Below are positions 62,301 to 64,000 of a stretch of 64,000 bases of DNA, in pieces. The stretch is from Diphasiastrum complanatum (lineage: Eukaryota; Streptophyta; Lycopodiopsida; Lycopodiales; Lycopodiaceae), in the NCBI GenBank assembly GCA_029204225.1, contig CM055093.1, positions 21,816,433 through 21,880,432 on the forward strand. Direction: 5' to 3'. Both the position numbers and the translations under genes were made by a program. How positions within the stretch are numbered: the first letter of the stretch is position 1; the number at the start of each line of letters is the position of its first letter. Below the pieces are notes generated by a model. That model made no database searches. It was not told the DNA's origin and saw nothing but the letters and a program-made list of their open reading frames with translations.

Positions 62301-62719
62301 TCAAAACATTCAGAAGTCTGAAAGGGACCTGCAGCTTTGAAAAAGCAAATACTACAAGTGGTAGCTCCTGGAAGCGGTTGTCATTGATCCTTAGAATCCT
62401 CAAATTATGAAACTCGCTTGATTCTGAGATTAAATCTTTTAAATCATTACTGCAAGAAACATAGAAACAATAGGAGTTTTTCCAAGTTAGACAGAACGAT
62501 GTGCATGCCTGGTACTAAGCAGATGAGAGTTATATTTCAGGTAATGACCAATTTTGTGAGATCAAAGTAGCCATTAAGCCTCTTCAGAAGCACACAAGAA
62601 TCTGCATGCCTGTGAAAATCGAACTCCATGATCACATTAACACCTGCTCCTTTCAAAAGGTTCATAAAACTTGCTGGCAACTCTGAGAGCTCCAAAGAAC
62701 TGATCATGTTAACAATACA
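19701..62719 (-). CDS. LRR-Kelch fusion gene, eight exons in view, incomplete at both ends
   Basis: Eight exons on the minus strand encode LRRs followed by Kelch repeats. Exons from right to left: about 62538-62719, 62329-62449, 52656-52806, 46744-46994 (LRR), then 22851-22944 (linker), 22652-22779, 22191-22306 and 19701-19788 (Kelch). The last seven join with GT/AG borders in matching phase into one open frame of about 316 codons. LRR units follow L-x-x-L-x-x-L-x-x-N-x-L-x-x-L-P; Kelch units show GHS...YIFGG and DNHAAAF...LYIFGG. LRR and Kelch folds are protein-binding scaffolds, so a soluble adaptor role is likely, but no partner can be named. No signal peptide or membrane segment is seen. 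The gene continues beyond 19.7 kb to the left; a Kelch propeller needs more blades. I do not recognise a named family. Confidence 0.85.
20690..20775 (-). pseudogene. Ty1/copia RT scrap in a host intron
   Basis: The minus strand reads [15 protein letters not shown], the copia RT block that follows the Y-V-D-D motif (usual form M-x-D-L-G-x-x-x-Y-x-L-G-I-x-I). About 25 residues survive, and no LTR is visible beside it. Confidence 0.65.
20958..20978. repeat. Perfect 9-bp hairpin
   Basis: CTGAGCTTT, a 3-base loop GGC, then AAAGCTCAG. It lies in an intron with no T-run; no function can be claimed. Confidence 0.5.
21051..21202 (+). repeat. Tandem duplication, 75-bp unit, two copies
   Basis: The unit beginning ATTTGGATACAAAA and ending ATGAATATGCAA is present twice in a row with only a few mismatches, inside the intron between Kelch exons 3 and 4. 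Confidence 0.85.
22191..22306 (-). CDS. Kelch exon 3 (LRR-Kelch gene)
   Basis: 116 bp between acceptor GCTGTCAG and donor GTATTG. It encodes [17 protein letters not shown] and then [15 protein letters not shown]: the end of one Kelch blade (D-x-L-F-x-I-D...W) and the start of the next (R-D-N-H-A-A). It begins in phase 0 and ends with two bases of an Arg codon completed by exon 4. Confidence 0.88.
22652..22779 (-). CDS. Kelch exon 2 (LRR-Kelch gene)
   Basis: 128 bp between acceptor TTTTTATAG and donor GTAAAT. It encodes a short linker ([16 protein letters not shown]) and the first clear Kelch strand, [19 protein letters not shown]. The first two bases complete a Gly codon from the previous exon. 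Confidence 0.88.
22851..22944 (-). CDS. Linker exon joining LRR to Kelch
   Basis: 94 bp between acceptor TTTCACAG and donor GTAAGG. It encodes [20 protein letters not shown] and then [11 protein letters not shown]. The first residues complete the usual cap of a plant or Ras-group LRR array, where N-P-L...V-Y-x-Q-G is followed by a helix with an aromatic-Leu pair; the rest is a charged helix. This exon carries the evidence for fusion: it fits the LRR exon at 46744 upstream and the Kelch exon at 22779 downstream in phase. Confidence 0.85.
23321..24246 (+). repeat. Left (5') LTR of the gag-only element
   Basis: 926 bp, TGTTGAAATATAAACC to GATTTTCCA. It contains a perfect 24-bp palindrome (23484-23507) and a cluster of TTGCATGTTG/CTTGCATG words at about 24000-24130 forming a degenerate tandem repeat of about 50 bp. 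Relative to the right LTR it carries an extra copy of about 11 bp near 23991. Confidence 0.9.
24251..24262 (+). promoter_or_regulatory. Primer-binding site of the gag-only element
   Basis: TGGTATCAGAGC, four bases (GCAA) after the LTR end; initiator tRNA-Met type. Confidence 0.9.
24318..26090 (+). pseudogene. Copia-type gag with a long unknown C-terminal tail
   Basis: The start is the Met at 24318 ([16 protein letters not shown]). Two frame breaks (near 24405 and 24640) interrupt the N-terminal gag core; from 24576 one frame is open for 504 codons. It holds the gag core ([16 protein letters not shown]), a Lys-rich region and two degenerate zinc knuckles: [14 protein letters not shown], with the second Cys replaced by Tyr, and a second with the first Cys replaced by Tyr. 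The remaining roughly 300 residues are acidic and Gln/Pro/Ser-rich, with no motif of protease, integrase or RT, yet free of stops. A captured host segment or a new gag extension are both possible. Confidence 0.75.
26214..26223 (+). promoter_or_regulatory. Polypurine tract of the gag-only element
   Basis: AAGGGGAAG just before the right LTR. Confidence 0.7.
26224..27139 (+). repeat. Right (3') LTR of the gag-only element
   Basis: 916 bp, highly similar to the left LTR, with the same 24-bp palindrome (26388-26411). Confidence 0.9.
27265..28005 (-). pseudogene. Ty3/gypsy integrase relic, non-chromodomain type
   Basis: Zinc-finger start HEGIGGGHF, then WWPSLF, then the catalytic core: [11 protein letters not shown] (first Asp), LVSDRGTHF (second Asp) and NGQAEST (Glu). 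After a frame change near 27400 it continues [20 protein letters not shown]. The G-I-D-F-V-G-P and [11 protein letters not shown] signature is that of Athila/Tat-like gypsy elements rather than the chromoviruses A-D. No RT or LTR of this element is nearby. Confidence 0.85.
28006..29580 (+). other. Probable LTR-like sequence, unassigned
   Basis: No gene. The part 28230-28490 is packed with TCGAC/TTCGAC words like those of the copia M LTR at 47.9-48.4 kb. It is followed by a promoter-like stretch (TATATAAACACATCC at about 28631), as expected inside an LTR. I could not find matching ends or a primer site, so the borders are unknown. The stretch 28900-29580 shows nothing I can name. Confidence 0.4.
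29590..30306 (-). pseudogene. LINE C-terminal domain with Cys-rich motif and PIP-box
   Basis: It begins [19 protein letters not shown] at 30306, matching the reading at 49622. With frame changes it passes [20 protein letters not shown] (the C-x2-C...H...C motif typical of LINE C-termini), then [14 protein letters not shown], then an Asp-rich and Arg/His-rich tail. Q-Y-K-I-T-S-F-F (29821-29844) fits the PCNA-interacting box Q-x-x-I-x-x-F-F. Stops are scattered throughout. Confidence 0.75.
30310..30960 (-). pseudogene. LINE region between endonuclease and RT
   Basis: One frame reads [18 protein letters not shown] and then a Pro-rich stretch, similar to [16 protein letters not shown] in the fragment at 45.7 kb. 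Another reads [20 protein letters not shown], the A-I-x-x-L-K-x-x-K-A-x-D block that opens LINE reverse transcriptases. The catalytic part of RT does not follow. Confidence 0.65.
30961..31501 (-). pseudogene. LINE endonuclease relic
   Basis: [10 protein letters not shown] corresponds to the catalytic Glu block of apurinic-type endonucleases; [13 protein letters not shown] is the R-x-G-G-V-A strand; [14 protein letters not shown] and the following [11 protein letters not shown] correspond to the S-x-I-D and D-H blocks at the C-terminal end. A frame change separates the last part. This enzyme would nick the target DNA to prime reverse transcription. Confidence 0.7.
31560..32285 (-). pseudogene. 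LINE ORF1-like protein relic (coiled coil plus RRM-like part)
   Basis: The right part reads as a coiled coil ([20 protein letters not shown] and on), then [19 protein letters not shown] and a Lys-rich stretch. The left part, in another frame, reads [20 protein letters not shown] then [19 protein letters not shown] and YCDGRVRFI. This resembles the RNA-binding C-terminal half of L1-type ORF1 proteins (D-L-T...R...A...G...). It would coat the LINE RNA. Several frame breaks are present. Confidence 0.6.
32290..32730 (-). pseudogene. Ty3/gypsy reverse transcriptase relic (J)
   Basis: [20 protein letters not shown], then LTNAPTTFM, then a short FVDDIL (one of the usual aliphatic residues lost), [20 protein letters not shown] and [16 protein letters not shown]. 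It is the second half of RT and the start of RNase H. It is cut off at 32730 by the LTR of element C and at 32290 by the LINE. Confidence 0.85.
32731..33242 (-). repeat. 3' LTR of element C
   Basis: The minus strand starts TGTTACGGCCCTAATG and ends GGAGGTCTTGGAGGACGTTTTA. A TATA-like TATATATAGAG (plus strand, about 32945) lies inside. The minus-strand purine tract GGGGGGAGGTA (33243-33253) sits just before it. The last 23 bp recur at 40586-40608 beside a primer site. Confidence 0.75.
33271..34828 (-). pseudogene. Element C integrase and chromodomain, cut off in RNase H
   Basis: Read from the right: [14 protein letters not shown] (end of RNase H), [12 protein letters not shown] (zinc finger), [20 protein letters not shown] (first Asp), IVSDRDPKF (second Asp), [10 protein letters not shown] (Glu), HVSRLKM, and a chromodomain-like tail reading [18 protein letters not shown]. 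An internal frame break lies near 33700-33740 and another near 34440. Everything upstream of RNase H (RT, PR, gag) is absent; the sequence changes at about 34828 to the LTR of element D. Confidence 0.88.
34829..35171 (-). repeat. 3' LTR of element D
   Basis: The minus strand starts TGTTACGAGCTCGTAACC, directly after a purine tract AAGGGGGAGGGAG (35172-35184). The left border is set only by where C coding stops, so it is uncertain by several bases. GC-rich compared with its neighbours. Confidence 0.65.
35183..38349 (-). pseudogene. Element D pol (RT-RH-IN-chromodomain), almost intact
   Basis: RT (38349-37414): [43 protein letters not shown] and VFLDDILVY (catalytic D-D). A frameshift near 37420 follows. 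RNase H (37399-36840): [11 protein letters not shown], with a TGA near 37030 where family members have Trp, then [10 protein letters not shown]. Integrase: [12 protein letters not shown] zinc finger, [31 protein letters not shown] and [13 protein letters not shown]. Chromodomain: [17 protein letters not shown]. From 37021 to 35183 a single frame of 612 codons is open. A Ser/Asp-rich insertion (about 36590-36710) lies ahead of the integrase zinc finger. Confidence 0.9.
38366..38926 (-). pseudogene. Element D zinc knuckle and protease
   Basis: Zinc knuckle [14 protein letters not shown] (C-x2-C-x4-H-x4-C) near the start, then protease with [13 protein letters not shown]; the usual active-site Asp-Ser/Thr-Gly here reads Asp-Asp-Gly. 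It reads on toward RT at 38349 with a frame break between. Confidence 0.8.
38927..39521 (-). pseudogene. Element D gag
   Basis: Starts [16 protein letters not shown] at 39521, then [36 protein letters not shown] and [16 protein letters not shown] followed by [13 protein letters not shown], the core of gypsy gag. A frame break near 39140 leads to a Lys/Arg-rich basic region ([15 protein letters not shown]) and the zinc knuckle. Confidence 0.85.
39522..40572 (-). other. Leader between gag D and the primer site
   Basis: Non-coding. It contains a GA microsatellite (39979-40015) and the hairpin GCGCTG-GA-CAGCGC at 40147-40160. Open frames across the microsatellite on both strands are low-complexity artefacts. 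Confidence 0.65.
39979..40015. repeat. (GA)n microsatellite
   Basis: About 18 uninterrupted GA units. Confidence 0.95.
40573..40584 (-). promoter_or_regulatory. Primer-binding site next to a 23-bp LTR remnant
   Basis: GCTCTGATACCA on the plus strand. The next bases (40586-40608) equal the end of element C's LTR at 32732-32754, not element D's LTR. So the leader ends in a C-type LTR of which only 23 bp remain. Confidence 0.85.
40609..40876 (-). pseudogene. Gypsy gag E, middle part
   Basis: It reads [20 protein letters not shown] then [19 protein letters not shown], the gag core. On the left it runs directly into the 23-bp LTR remnant (after RPLDAW). On the right it is interrupted at 40876 by copia F and resumes at 45354. 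Confidence 0.8.
40877..41285 (-). repeat. 3' LTR of element F (409 bp)
   Basis: Plus-strand start TTATAGAATCTGAG, where the partner has TGATAGAATC; ends TGCCTAACA. Purine tract on the minus strand, CCATTAAGGGGGAT, at 41286-41299. Confidence 0.92.
41340..43083 (-). pseudogene. Element F integrase, start of RT and end of RNase H
   Basis: [20 protein letters not shown] (protease end), [16 protein letters not shown] (zinc finger C-x2-C), VHTDLCGPM (first Asp), [10 protein letters not shown] (relatives read R-S-D; the second catalytic Asp is replaced by Tyr), [11 protein letters not shown] (Glu), then [14 protein letters not shown], the RT lead-in [16 protein letters not shown], and the deletion junction near 41400. 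The fragment ends with the RNase H tail. A nonsense codon lies near 42250 and frame breaks near 42100 and 42900. Confidence 0.88.
43084..44101 (-). pseudogene. Element F gag and protease active site
   Basis: The probable start Met at 44101 (MGSTS) is out of frame with the rest because of a small deletion; relative G keeps the in-frame start. The core reads [34 protein letters not shown] and [10 protein letters not shown]. Zinc knuckle [14 protein letters not shown] is intact. Protease reads [13 protein letters not shown] where copia proteases have D-S-G-A or D-T-G-A, so the active site has Ser changed to Phe. Confidence 0.88.
44102..44927 (-). other. Long repetitive leader of element F
   Basis: Non-coding, built of degenerate 20-30 bp units with words such as CTGCCTGTCCAG and GCCGCCCTCAG on the plus strand. 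It includes an 83-bp tandem duplication (44174-44256 and 44257-44340). The same style of leader occurs in element G. Confidence 0.75.
44928..44939 (-). promoter_or_regulatory. Primer-binding site of element F
   Basis: GCTCTGATACCA on the plus strand, directly abutting the 5' LTR; initiator tRNA-Met type. Confidence 0.92.
44940..45348 (-). repeat. 5' LTR of element F (409 bp)
   Basis: TGATAGAATC to CCTAACA, then target copy CATCA. Confidence 0.92.
45354..45584 (-). pseudogene. Gypsy gag E, N-terminal part
   Basis: Starts [20 protein letters not shown] at 45584, then a helix [20 protein letters not shown] and [14 protein letters not shown]-x-x-E-x-F-S-G is the usual gypsy gag lead-in. It is cut by element F and continues at 40876. 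Confidence 0.8.
45690..46030 (-). pseudogene. LINE fragment upstream of RT
   Basis: The minus strand reads [20 protein letters not shown] and then [20 protein letters not shown]. The P-W-F-D-x-E-C and F-W patterns are those of the LINE region between endonuclease and RT, and the second part matches the LINE at 30.6-30.7 kb. Confidence 0.7.
46744..46994 (-). CDS. LRR exon 4 (LRR-Kelch gene)
   Basis: 251 bp. Acceptor TTTTTGTGCAG, donor GTATAG. It encodes about 3.5 LRR units: [60 protein letters not shown], then the cap [17 protein letters not shown]. The first two bases complete an Ala codon from exon 3. Units of 23 residues with L-P-x-S-L are of the plant intracellular / Ras-group LRR type. 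Confidence 0.93.
47164..47635 (+). mobile_element. LINE 3' end, copy with PIP-like C-terminus and TTTC tail
   Basis: The coding end reads [18 protein letters not shown] and stop, matching the end of the 49.6-kb copy. The 3' UTR follows, with GCTCCCACTTATGGACAGTT, TTTTTTCTTGGGGACGTTTA and GGCATGGAAAAGACGTTAAT, then AATAAAGC and a (TTTC)n tail at 47611-47630. The upstream part includes a (CT)n microsatellite (47255-47301). Confidence 0.75.
47255..47301. repeat. (CT)n microsatellite
   Basis: About 20 CT units with two early interruptions. Confidence 0.95.
47640..47766 (+). pseudogene. LINE reverse transcriptase fragment
   Basis: It reads [20 protein letters not shown] and then [20 protein letters not shown]-x-L-S is the classic LINE RT block (usually G-V-K-Q-G-C-P-L-S-P-T-L-F). 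It abuts the tail of the preceding LINE 3' end. Confidence 0.8.
47890..48422 (-). repeat. 3' LTR of element M, rich in TCGAC words
   Basis: Almost the whole LTR is made of GTCGA/TCGAC words at short spacing on the plus strand (for example GTCGATGATGTCGAGTAAGTC). The purine tract AAGGGGGAG on the minus strand lies at 48423-48431. Long open frames across it are simple-repeat artefacts. Confidence 0.65.
48500..49378 (-). pseudogene. Element M reverse transcriptase
   Basis: [64 protein letters not shown], then, after a break near 49082, [25 protein letters not shown] (catalytic D-D), [18 protein letters not shown] and a decayed end. A nonsense codon lies near 48993 (after ALYGLK). Confidence 0.88.
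49390..49565 (-). repeat. 5' LTR remnant of element M
   Basis: Matches 48248-48422 in direct orientation with few differences. Element M's RT begins immediately to its left. Confidence 0.85.
49571..50205 (+). mobile_element. LINE 3' part with PIP-boxes, 3' UTR and TTTC tail
   Basis: From Met 49622 ([20 protein letters not shown]) a 129-codon frame runs to TGA at 50009. It contains [14 protein letters not shown], then [14 protein letters not shown], an Asp tract, a His/Arg-rich basic stretch, and ends [20 protein letters not shown] (49760-49783) is a full PCNA-interacting box; the terminal R-I-T-S-F-F lacks the Gln. The Cys-rich motif found between these parts in the copy at 30 kb is absent here. 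The 3' UTR ends in AATAAAGC plus (TTTC)n at about 50180-50200. Confidence 0.75.
50206..50672 (+). pseudogene. LINE C-terminal Cys-motif fragment
   Basis: It reads [20 protein letters not shown] then [20 protein letters not shown] and RCPA. The C-x2-C...(E/D)DE...F-L-F-x-C-P pattern is the LINE C-terminal zinc-binding motif. It starts right after the TTTC tail of the preceding copy, so it belongs to another copy. Confidence 0.75.
50673..52055. other. AT-rich stretch without recognisable genes
   Basis: No open frame of note on either strand. It lies between a LINE C-terminal motif and a LINE 3' tail of the same orientation, so it may be decayed LINE or an unknown insertion. Confidence 0.45.
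52056..52190 (+). mobile_element. LINE 3' tail, third copy
   Basis: GTTTTTTTTTTGGAGACATT, then a block ending GGTCTTATGTGCTTTCGGCATC and AATAAAGC plus a TTTC tail, matching the 3' UTR ends at 47.6 and 50.2 kb with more divergence. Confidence 0.7.
52656..52806 (-). CDS. LRR exon 3 (LRR-Kelch gene)
   Basis: 151 bp. Acceptor AACTTTAG, donor GTTAGA. It encodes [20 protein letters not shown], then [20 protein letters not shown] and a third partial unit ending LLSLNV. It begins in phase 0 after Gln of exon 2 (giving S-K-L-Q-V-L-D-V) and its last base joins exon 4 to give Ala-Asn-Asn. Confidence 0.92.
52807..53849. other. Host intron sequence, no feature seen
   Basis: No domain in any frame; the 76-codon minus-strand frame at 53228-53458 is not recognised. 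Confidence 0.5.
53850..54144 (+). repeat. Left LTR of element H (295 bp)
   Basis: TGTTATGGACTCACC to TTTGATATCA. It has about 60 bp near 54035-54100 that the right LTR lacks. Confidence 0.85.
56540..56780 (+). repeat. Right LTR of element H (241 bp)
   Basis: TGTTATGGACCACC to TTTGATATCA. It has a TATA-like AGTATATATAGG near 56695 where the left LTR is 8 bp shorter. Confidence 0.85.
56781..57266. other. Host intron sequence, no feature seen
   Basis: Its last five bases TTACT (57262-57266) are the left target copy of element G. Confidence 0.5.
57267..57656 (-). repeat. 3' LTR of element G (390 bp)
   Basis: TGATAGAATTC to TCCTAACA on the plus strand. The purine tract on the minus strand, CCATTAAGGGAGAG, follows at 57657-57670. 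Confidence 0.92.
57690..59209 (-). pseudogene. Element G reverse transcriptase and RNase H
   Basis: [71 protein letters not shown], then, after a frame break near 58790, [13 protein letters not shown] (catalytic D-D), LKRLxDCLGIEV (break near 58500), [18 protein letters not shown], then RNase H ending [20 protein letters not shown] and [20 protein letters not shown]. Breaks are few and most of the enzyme can be read. Confidence 0.92.
59324..60330 (-). pseudogene. Element G integrase
   Basis: [12 protein letters not shown] and [16 protein letters not shown] (zinc finger H...C-x2-C), VHIDLCGPM (first Asp), a degenerate V-R-E-V-S-S block where R-S-D-x-G-G-E-F should be, then [29 protein letters not shown] and [17 protein letters not shown] short deletion and frame breaks lie near 59900-59960. 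Confidence 0.88.
60331..61149 (-). pseudogene. Element G gag with zinc knuckle and protease deleted
   Basis: Starts [20 protein letters not shown] at 61149; a TAA near 61020 interrupts it. The core [20 protein letters not shown] and SLPFQYQN is present, then [20 protein letters not shown]. After [11 protein letters not shown] the reading jumps to protease-end sequence ([17 protein letters not shown]): the zinc knuckle and the D-S-G-A active site are gone. Confidence 0.85.
61150..61899 (-). other. Long repetitive leader of element G
   Basis: Degenerate short repeats with words such as ACCTGTCC, GCTGCCGCC and CCTCAGAT on the plus strand, as in element F. No coding. Confidence 0.7.
61900..61911 (-). 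promoter_or_regulatory. Primer-binding site of element G
   Basis: GCTCTGATACCA on the plus strand abutting the 5' LTR; initiator tRNA-Met type. Confidence 0.92.
61912..62296 (-). repeat. 5' LTR of element G (385 bp)
   Basis: TGATAGAATTC to TCCTAACA, then target copy TTACT. Confidence 0.92.
62329..62449 (-). CDS. LRR exon 2 (LRR-Kelch gene)
   Basis: 121 bp. Acceptor TTTCTTGCAG, donor GTCCCT after AAGCTGCAG. After one base that completes an upstream codon it encodes [20 protein letters not shown] then [20 protein letters not shown]. It joins exon 3 in phase 0. Confidence 0.88.
62538..62719 (-). CDS. LRR exon 1 in view (LRR-Kelch gene), left border uncertain
   Basis: Acceptor ATTGTGCAG at the right. 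It encodes [20 protein letters not shown], then [20 protein letters not shown] and [13 protein letters not shown]. The end L-T-K-L-V-I-T, plus one residue, plus N-D-L of exon 2 gives a perfect L-x-x-L-x-L-x-x-N-x-L unit, so the two are surely adjacent in the protein. Yet no GT lies where phase requires it: the bases after ACC are TGAAATAT. The nearest GT (GTCATT, at 62547-62552) is in the wrong phase. Confidence 0.6.
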
Positions 62720-63821
62720 CTGCACAATGTCAGTTCACTTTATACAATTATATTGATGTCTATAAAAAGTTCAACAGAAAGAGAGAGATAATTCAGATAT
62801 ATAGTGACATAAGTTACAGGCATAATAAGGCTATGATACCAGGTTATAGACAAGAAACCAAATATGCTGAAGTTGAAGCTGCCAAGACAGGAAATATTTT
62901 TGTTACCATGGACCACATAGCAATTTGGAAAGACATGAAAACCAAAGGAATTCATAGTTAAGGAAAACTCTGCTACATAGAGTGATATACCCTGCCAACC
63001 TGATCTATCATGTATGTCACATAAAGGTAAAACATAAACTCTGGTCCATTTGTTGATATACAATGCCAAGTCATGACACCAAGAATGCCGCATACAGGCA
63101 TCAACATGAACTTTGTTGCATATAATGATATGCCATGCAAACCTGATGGACAGGGAATGCCACGTAACGACATAAACATGAATTACCATGCCAATCTTAT
63201 AGGTCATTAGTGCCATGAGAGTGTAGATAAAGATAGCACTATATCGTCAACAATACCCCAAGGCAACCAAATGTACCATGCATGCCATTTGAATAGTGAA
63301 ATAGAATACATAGAGAACCTGCAGTCACATACACGTAAAGCTATCAGAACGGACTAGGATTGCCTTCAAACAGCTCTAGCAAATGACTGAGACAATATAA
63401 GCCACAAACAAACCCTGAGTCTGGCAACACTACACCCAAGGTGCACTGCGATGGTATCCACTCATCCTCGATGGCAAGTGATTTTAGGGACTTTGTTGAT
63501 TGTTTTCCAAGGACACACATGAGAATTAGATAAAAGGTTTGCCTACTTTTCAAGGTTTCACTTGGGACTCAGTTTACTATACAAAGATAAGATCAATCAT
63601 AGGTAGAGAGACACACAAGTGTCTAGATATATGAGCAAGCATGTTATATATGGGTCAAGATATTGGCCTTGAGAGAGATGTGTATAATGTTGCATGCTAC
63701 ATTCCTTCCATGACTTCTACATTTGGGAATTGTCCAGGTTCTTACTATGCTAATCTTTCATCAATATCATATCATACTCAGAGAGAGGCTATGTACTACT
63801 TCTTGCTGATTTTGATGCCAG
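62720..63821. other. No gene recognised
   Basis: Probably the next host intron. Minus-strand open frames at 62740-63216 and 63344-63553 show no LRR pattern or other domain. Further 5' exons of the LRR-Kelch gene should lie to the right, outside the window. The right end just before the purine tract should be the 3' end of a plus-strand retroelement, but no coding is readable. Confidence 0.45.
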
Positions 63822-63831
63822 AAAAGGGGGA
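63822..63831 (+). promoter_or_regulatory. Polypurine tract of an element at the right edge
   Basis: AAAAGGGGGA directly before TGTTGGTGTTTC. Confidence 0.7.
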
Positions 63832-64000
63832 TGTTGGTGTTTCAGCCTGTACTCCCTATCCCGATTGTTTACTATTTTATGTACAAATACAGAAATCGTA
63901 TCTTATAAATAGGCTATGAGCCTCATTTCTCTTTGGTTGATTACTCAGAGAGTAGATTAAGCTTGCATGCCTCAAAGTAGGCAAGAATATGCTCAATTTG
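63832..64000 (+). repeat. Start of a 3' LTR running off the right edge
   Basis: It begins TGTTGGTGTTTCAGCC just after a purine tract and has a TATA-like CTTATAAATAGG at about 63901-63912, as expected for an LTR promoter. Its end and its partner are not in the window. Confidence 0.65.

Noticed and set aside
62740-63216. 158-codon minus-strand frame next to LRR exon 1
   Set aside because: Cys/His/Trp-rich with loosely repeated words, no LRR spacing and no plausible splice join in phase with exon 1.
63344-63553. 69-codon minus-strand frame, considered as a further 5' exon
   Set aside because: It looks protein-like in part, but has no LRR register and no clear acceptor and donor; not supported.
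1-64000. CRISPR arrays, rRNA, tRNA genes, bacterial operons, riboswitches
   Set aside because: None seen; the TGGTATCAGAGC sites are retroelement primer sites, not tRNA genes, and the tandem repeats are LTR or leader repeats.

Overview
The window is a piece of a large, repeat-rich plant nuclear genome. Almost everything in it is retrotransposon: Ty3/gypsy elements with chromodomain integrases, Ty1/copia elements with the plant-type primer site for initiator tRNA-Met (TGGTATCAGAGC), two non-autonomous LTR elements, and pieces of a non-LTR (LINE) family. I saw no prokaryotic-style operon, rRNA, tRNA or CRISPR. The one host gene has introns tens of kilobases long. That suits a fern, lycophyte, gymnosperm or similar big-intron plant better than a compact angiosperm; this is inference, and the sequence does not name the species.

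The host gene runs on the minus strand from about 62.7 kb to 19.7 kb and continues past the left edge. I joined its exons by hand: four leucine-rich-repeat (LRR) exons (62.7, 62.4, 52.7 and 46.9 kb) followed by four Kelch exons (22.9, 22.7, 22.25 and 19.75 kb). Seven exons join in matching splice phase into one open frame of about 316 codons; the first join (62.54 to 62.45 kb) lacks a visible donor. The LRR-to-Kelch join crosses an intron of about 23.9 kb, so this looks like an LRR-Kelch fusion protein that I cannot match to a named gene.

Layout. 0-5.4 kb: an inverted pair of old LTRs plus scraps of gypsy protease, integrase and RT. 5.4-10 kb: gypsy element A, 5'-truncated. 10-13.7 kb: two diverged copies of an unknown repeat around a LINE RT relic. 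13.7-19.7 kb: gypsy element B, nearly complete, inserted 27 bp downstream of a splice donor of the host gene. 19.7-23 kb: Kelch exons. 23.3-27.1 kb: a two-LTR element that codes only for a gag-like protein with a long unknown tail. 27.3-32.7 kb: an integrase relic, an LTR-like stretch, a minus-strand LINE and a gypsy RT relic. 32.7-40.6 kb: a mosaic of two gypsy elements (C and D). 40.6-45.6 kb: a gypsy gag (E) split by copia element F with a perfect 5-bp target duplication. 45.7-52.2 kb: LINE pieces, copia relic M and LRR exon 4. 52.7 kb: LRR exon 3. 53.8-56.8 kb: a large LTR element with no recognisable protein (H). 57.3-62.3 kb: copia element G with a perfect 5-bp target duplication, inserted 32 bp past another splice donor. 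62.3-62.7 kb: the first two LRR exons. 63.8 kb to the end: a polypurine tract and the start of an LTR that leaves the window.

All pol genes carry stops, frameshifts or deletions. Apart from the host gene, the most interesting signals are PCNA-binding-type (PIP-box) motifs kept at the C-terminus of the LINE protein, a gag-only element with an unexplained extra domain, insertions close behind splice donors, and a short near-palindromic motif shared by the leaders of different gypsy-like elements.
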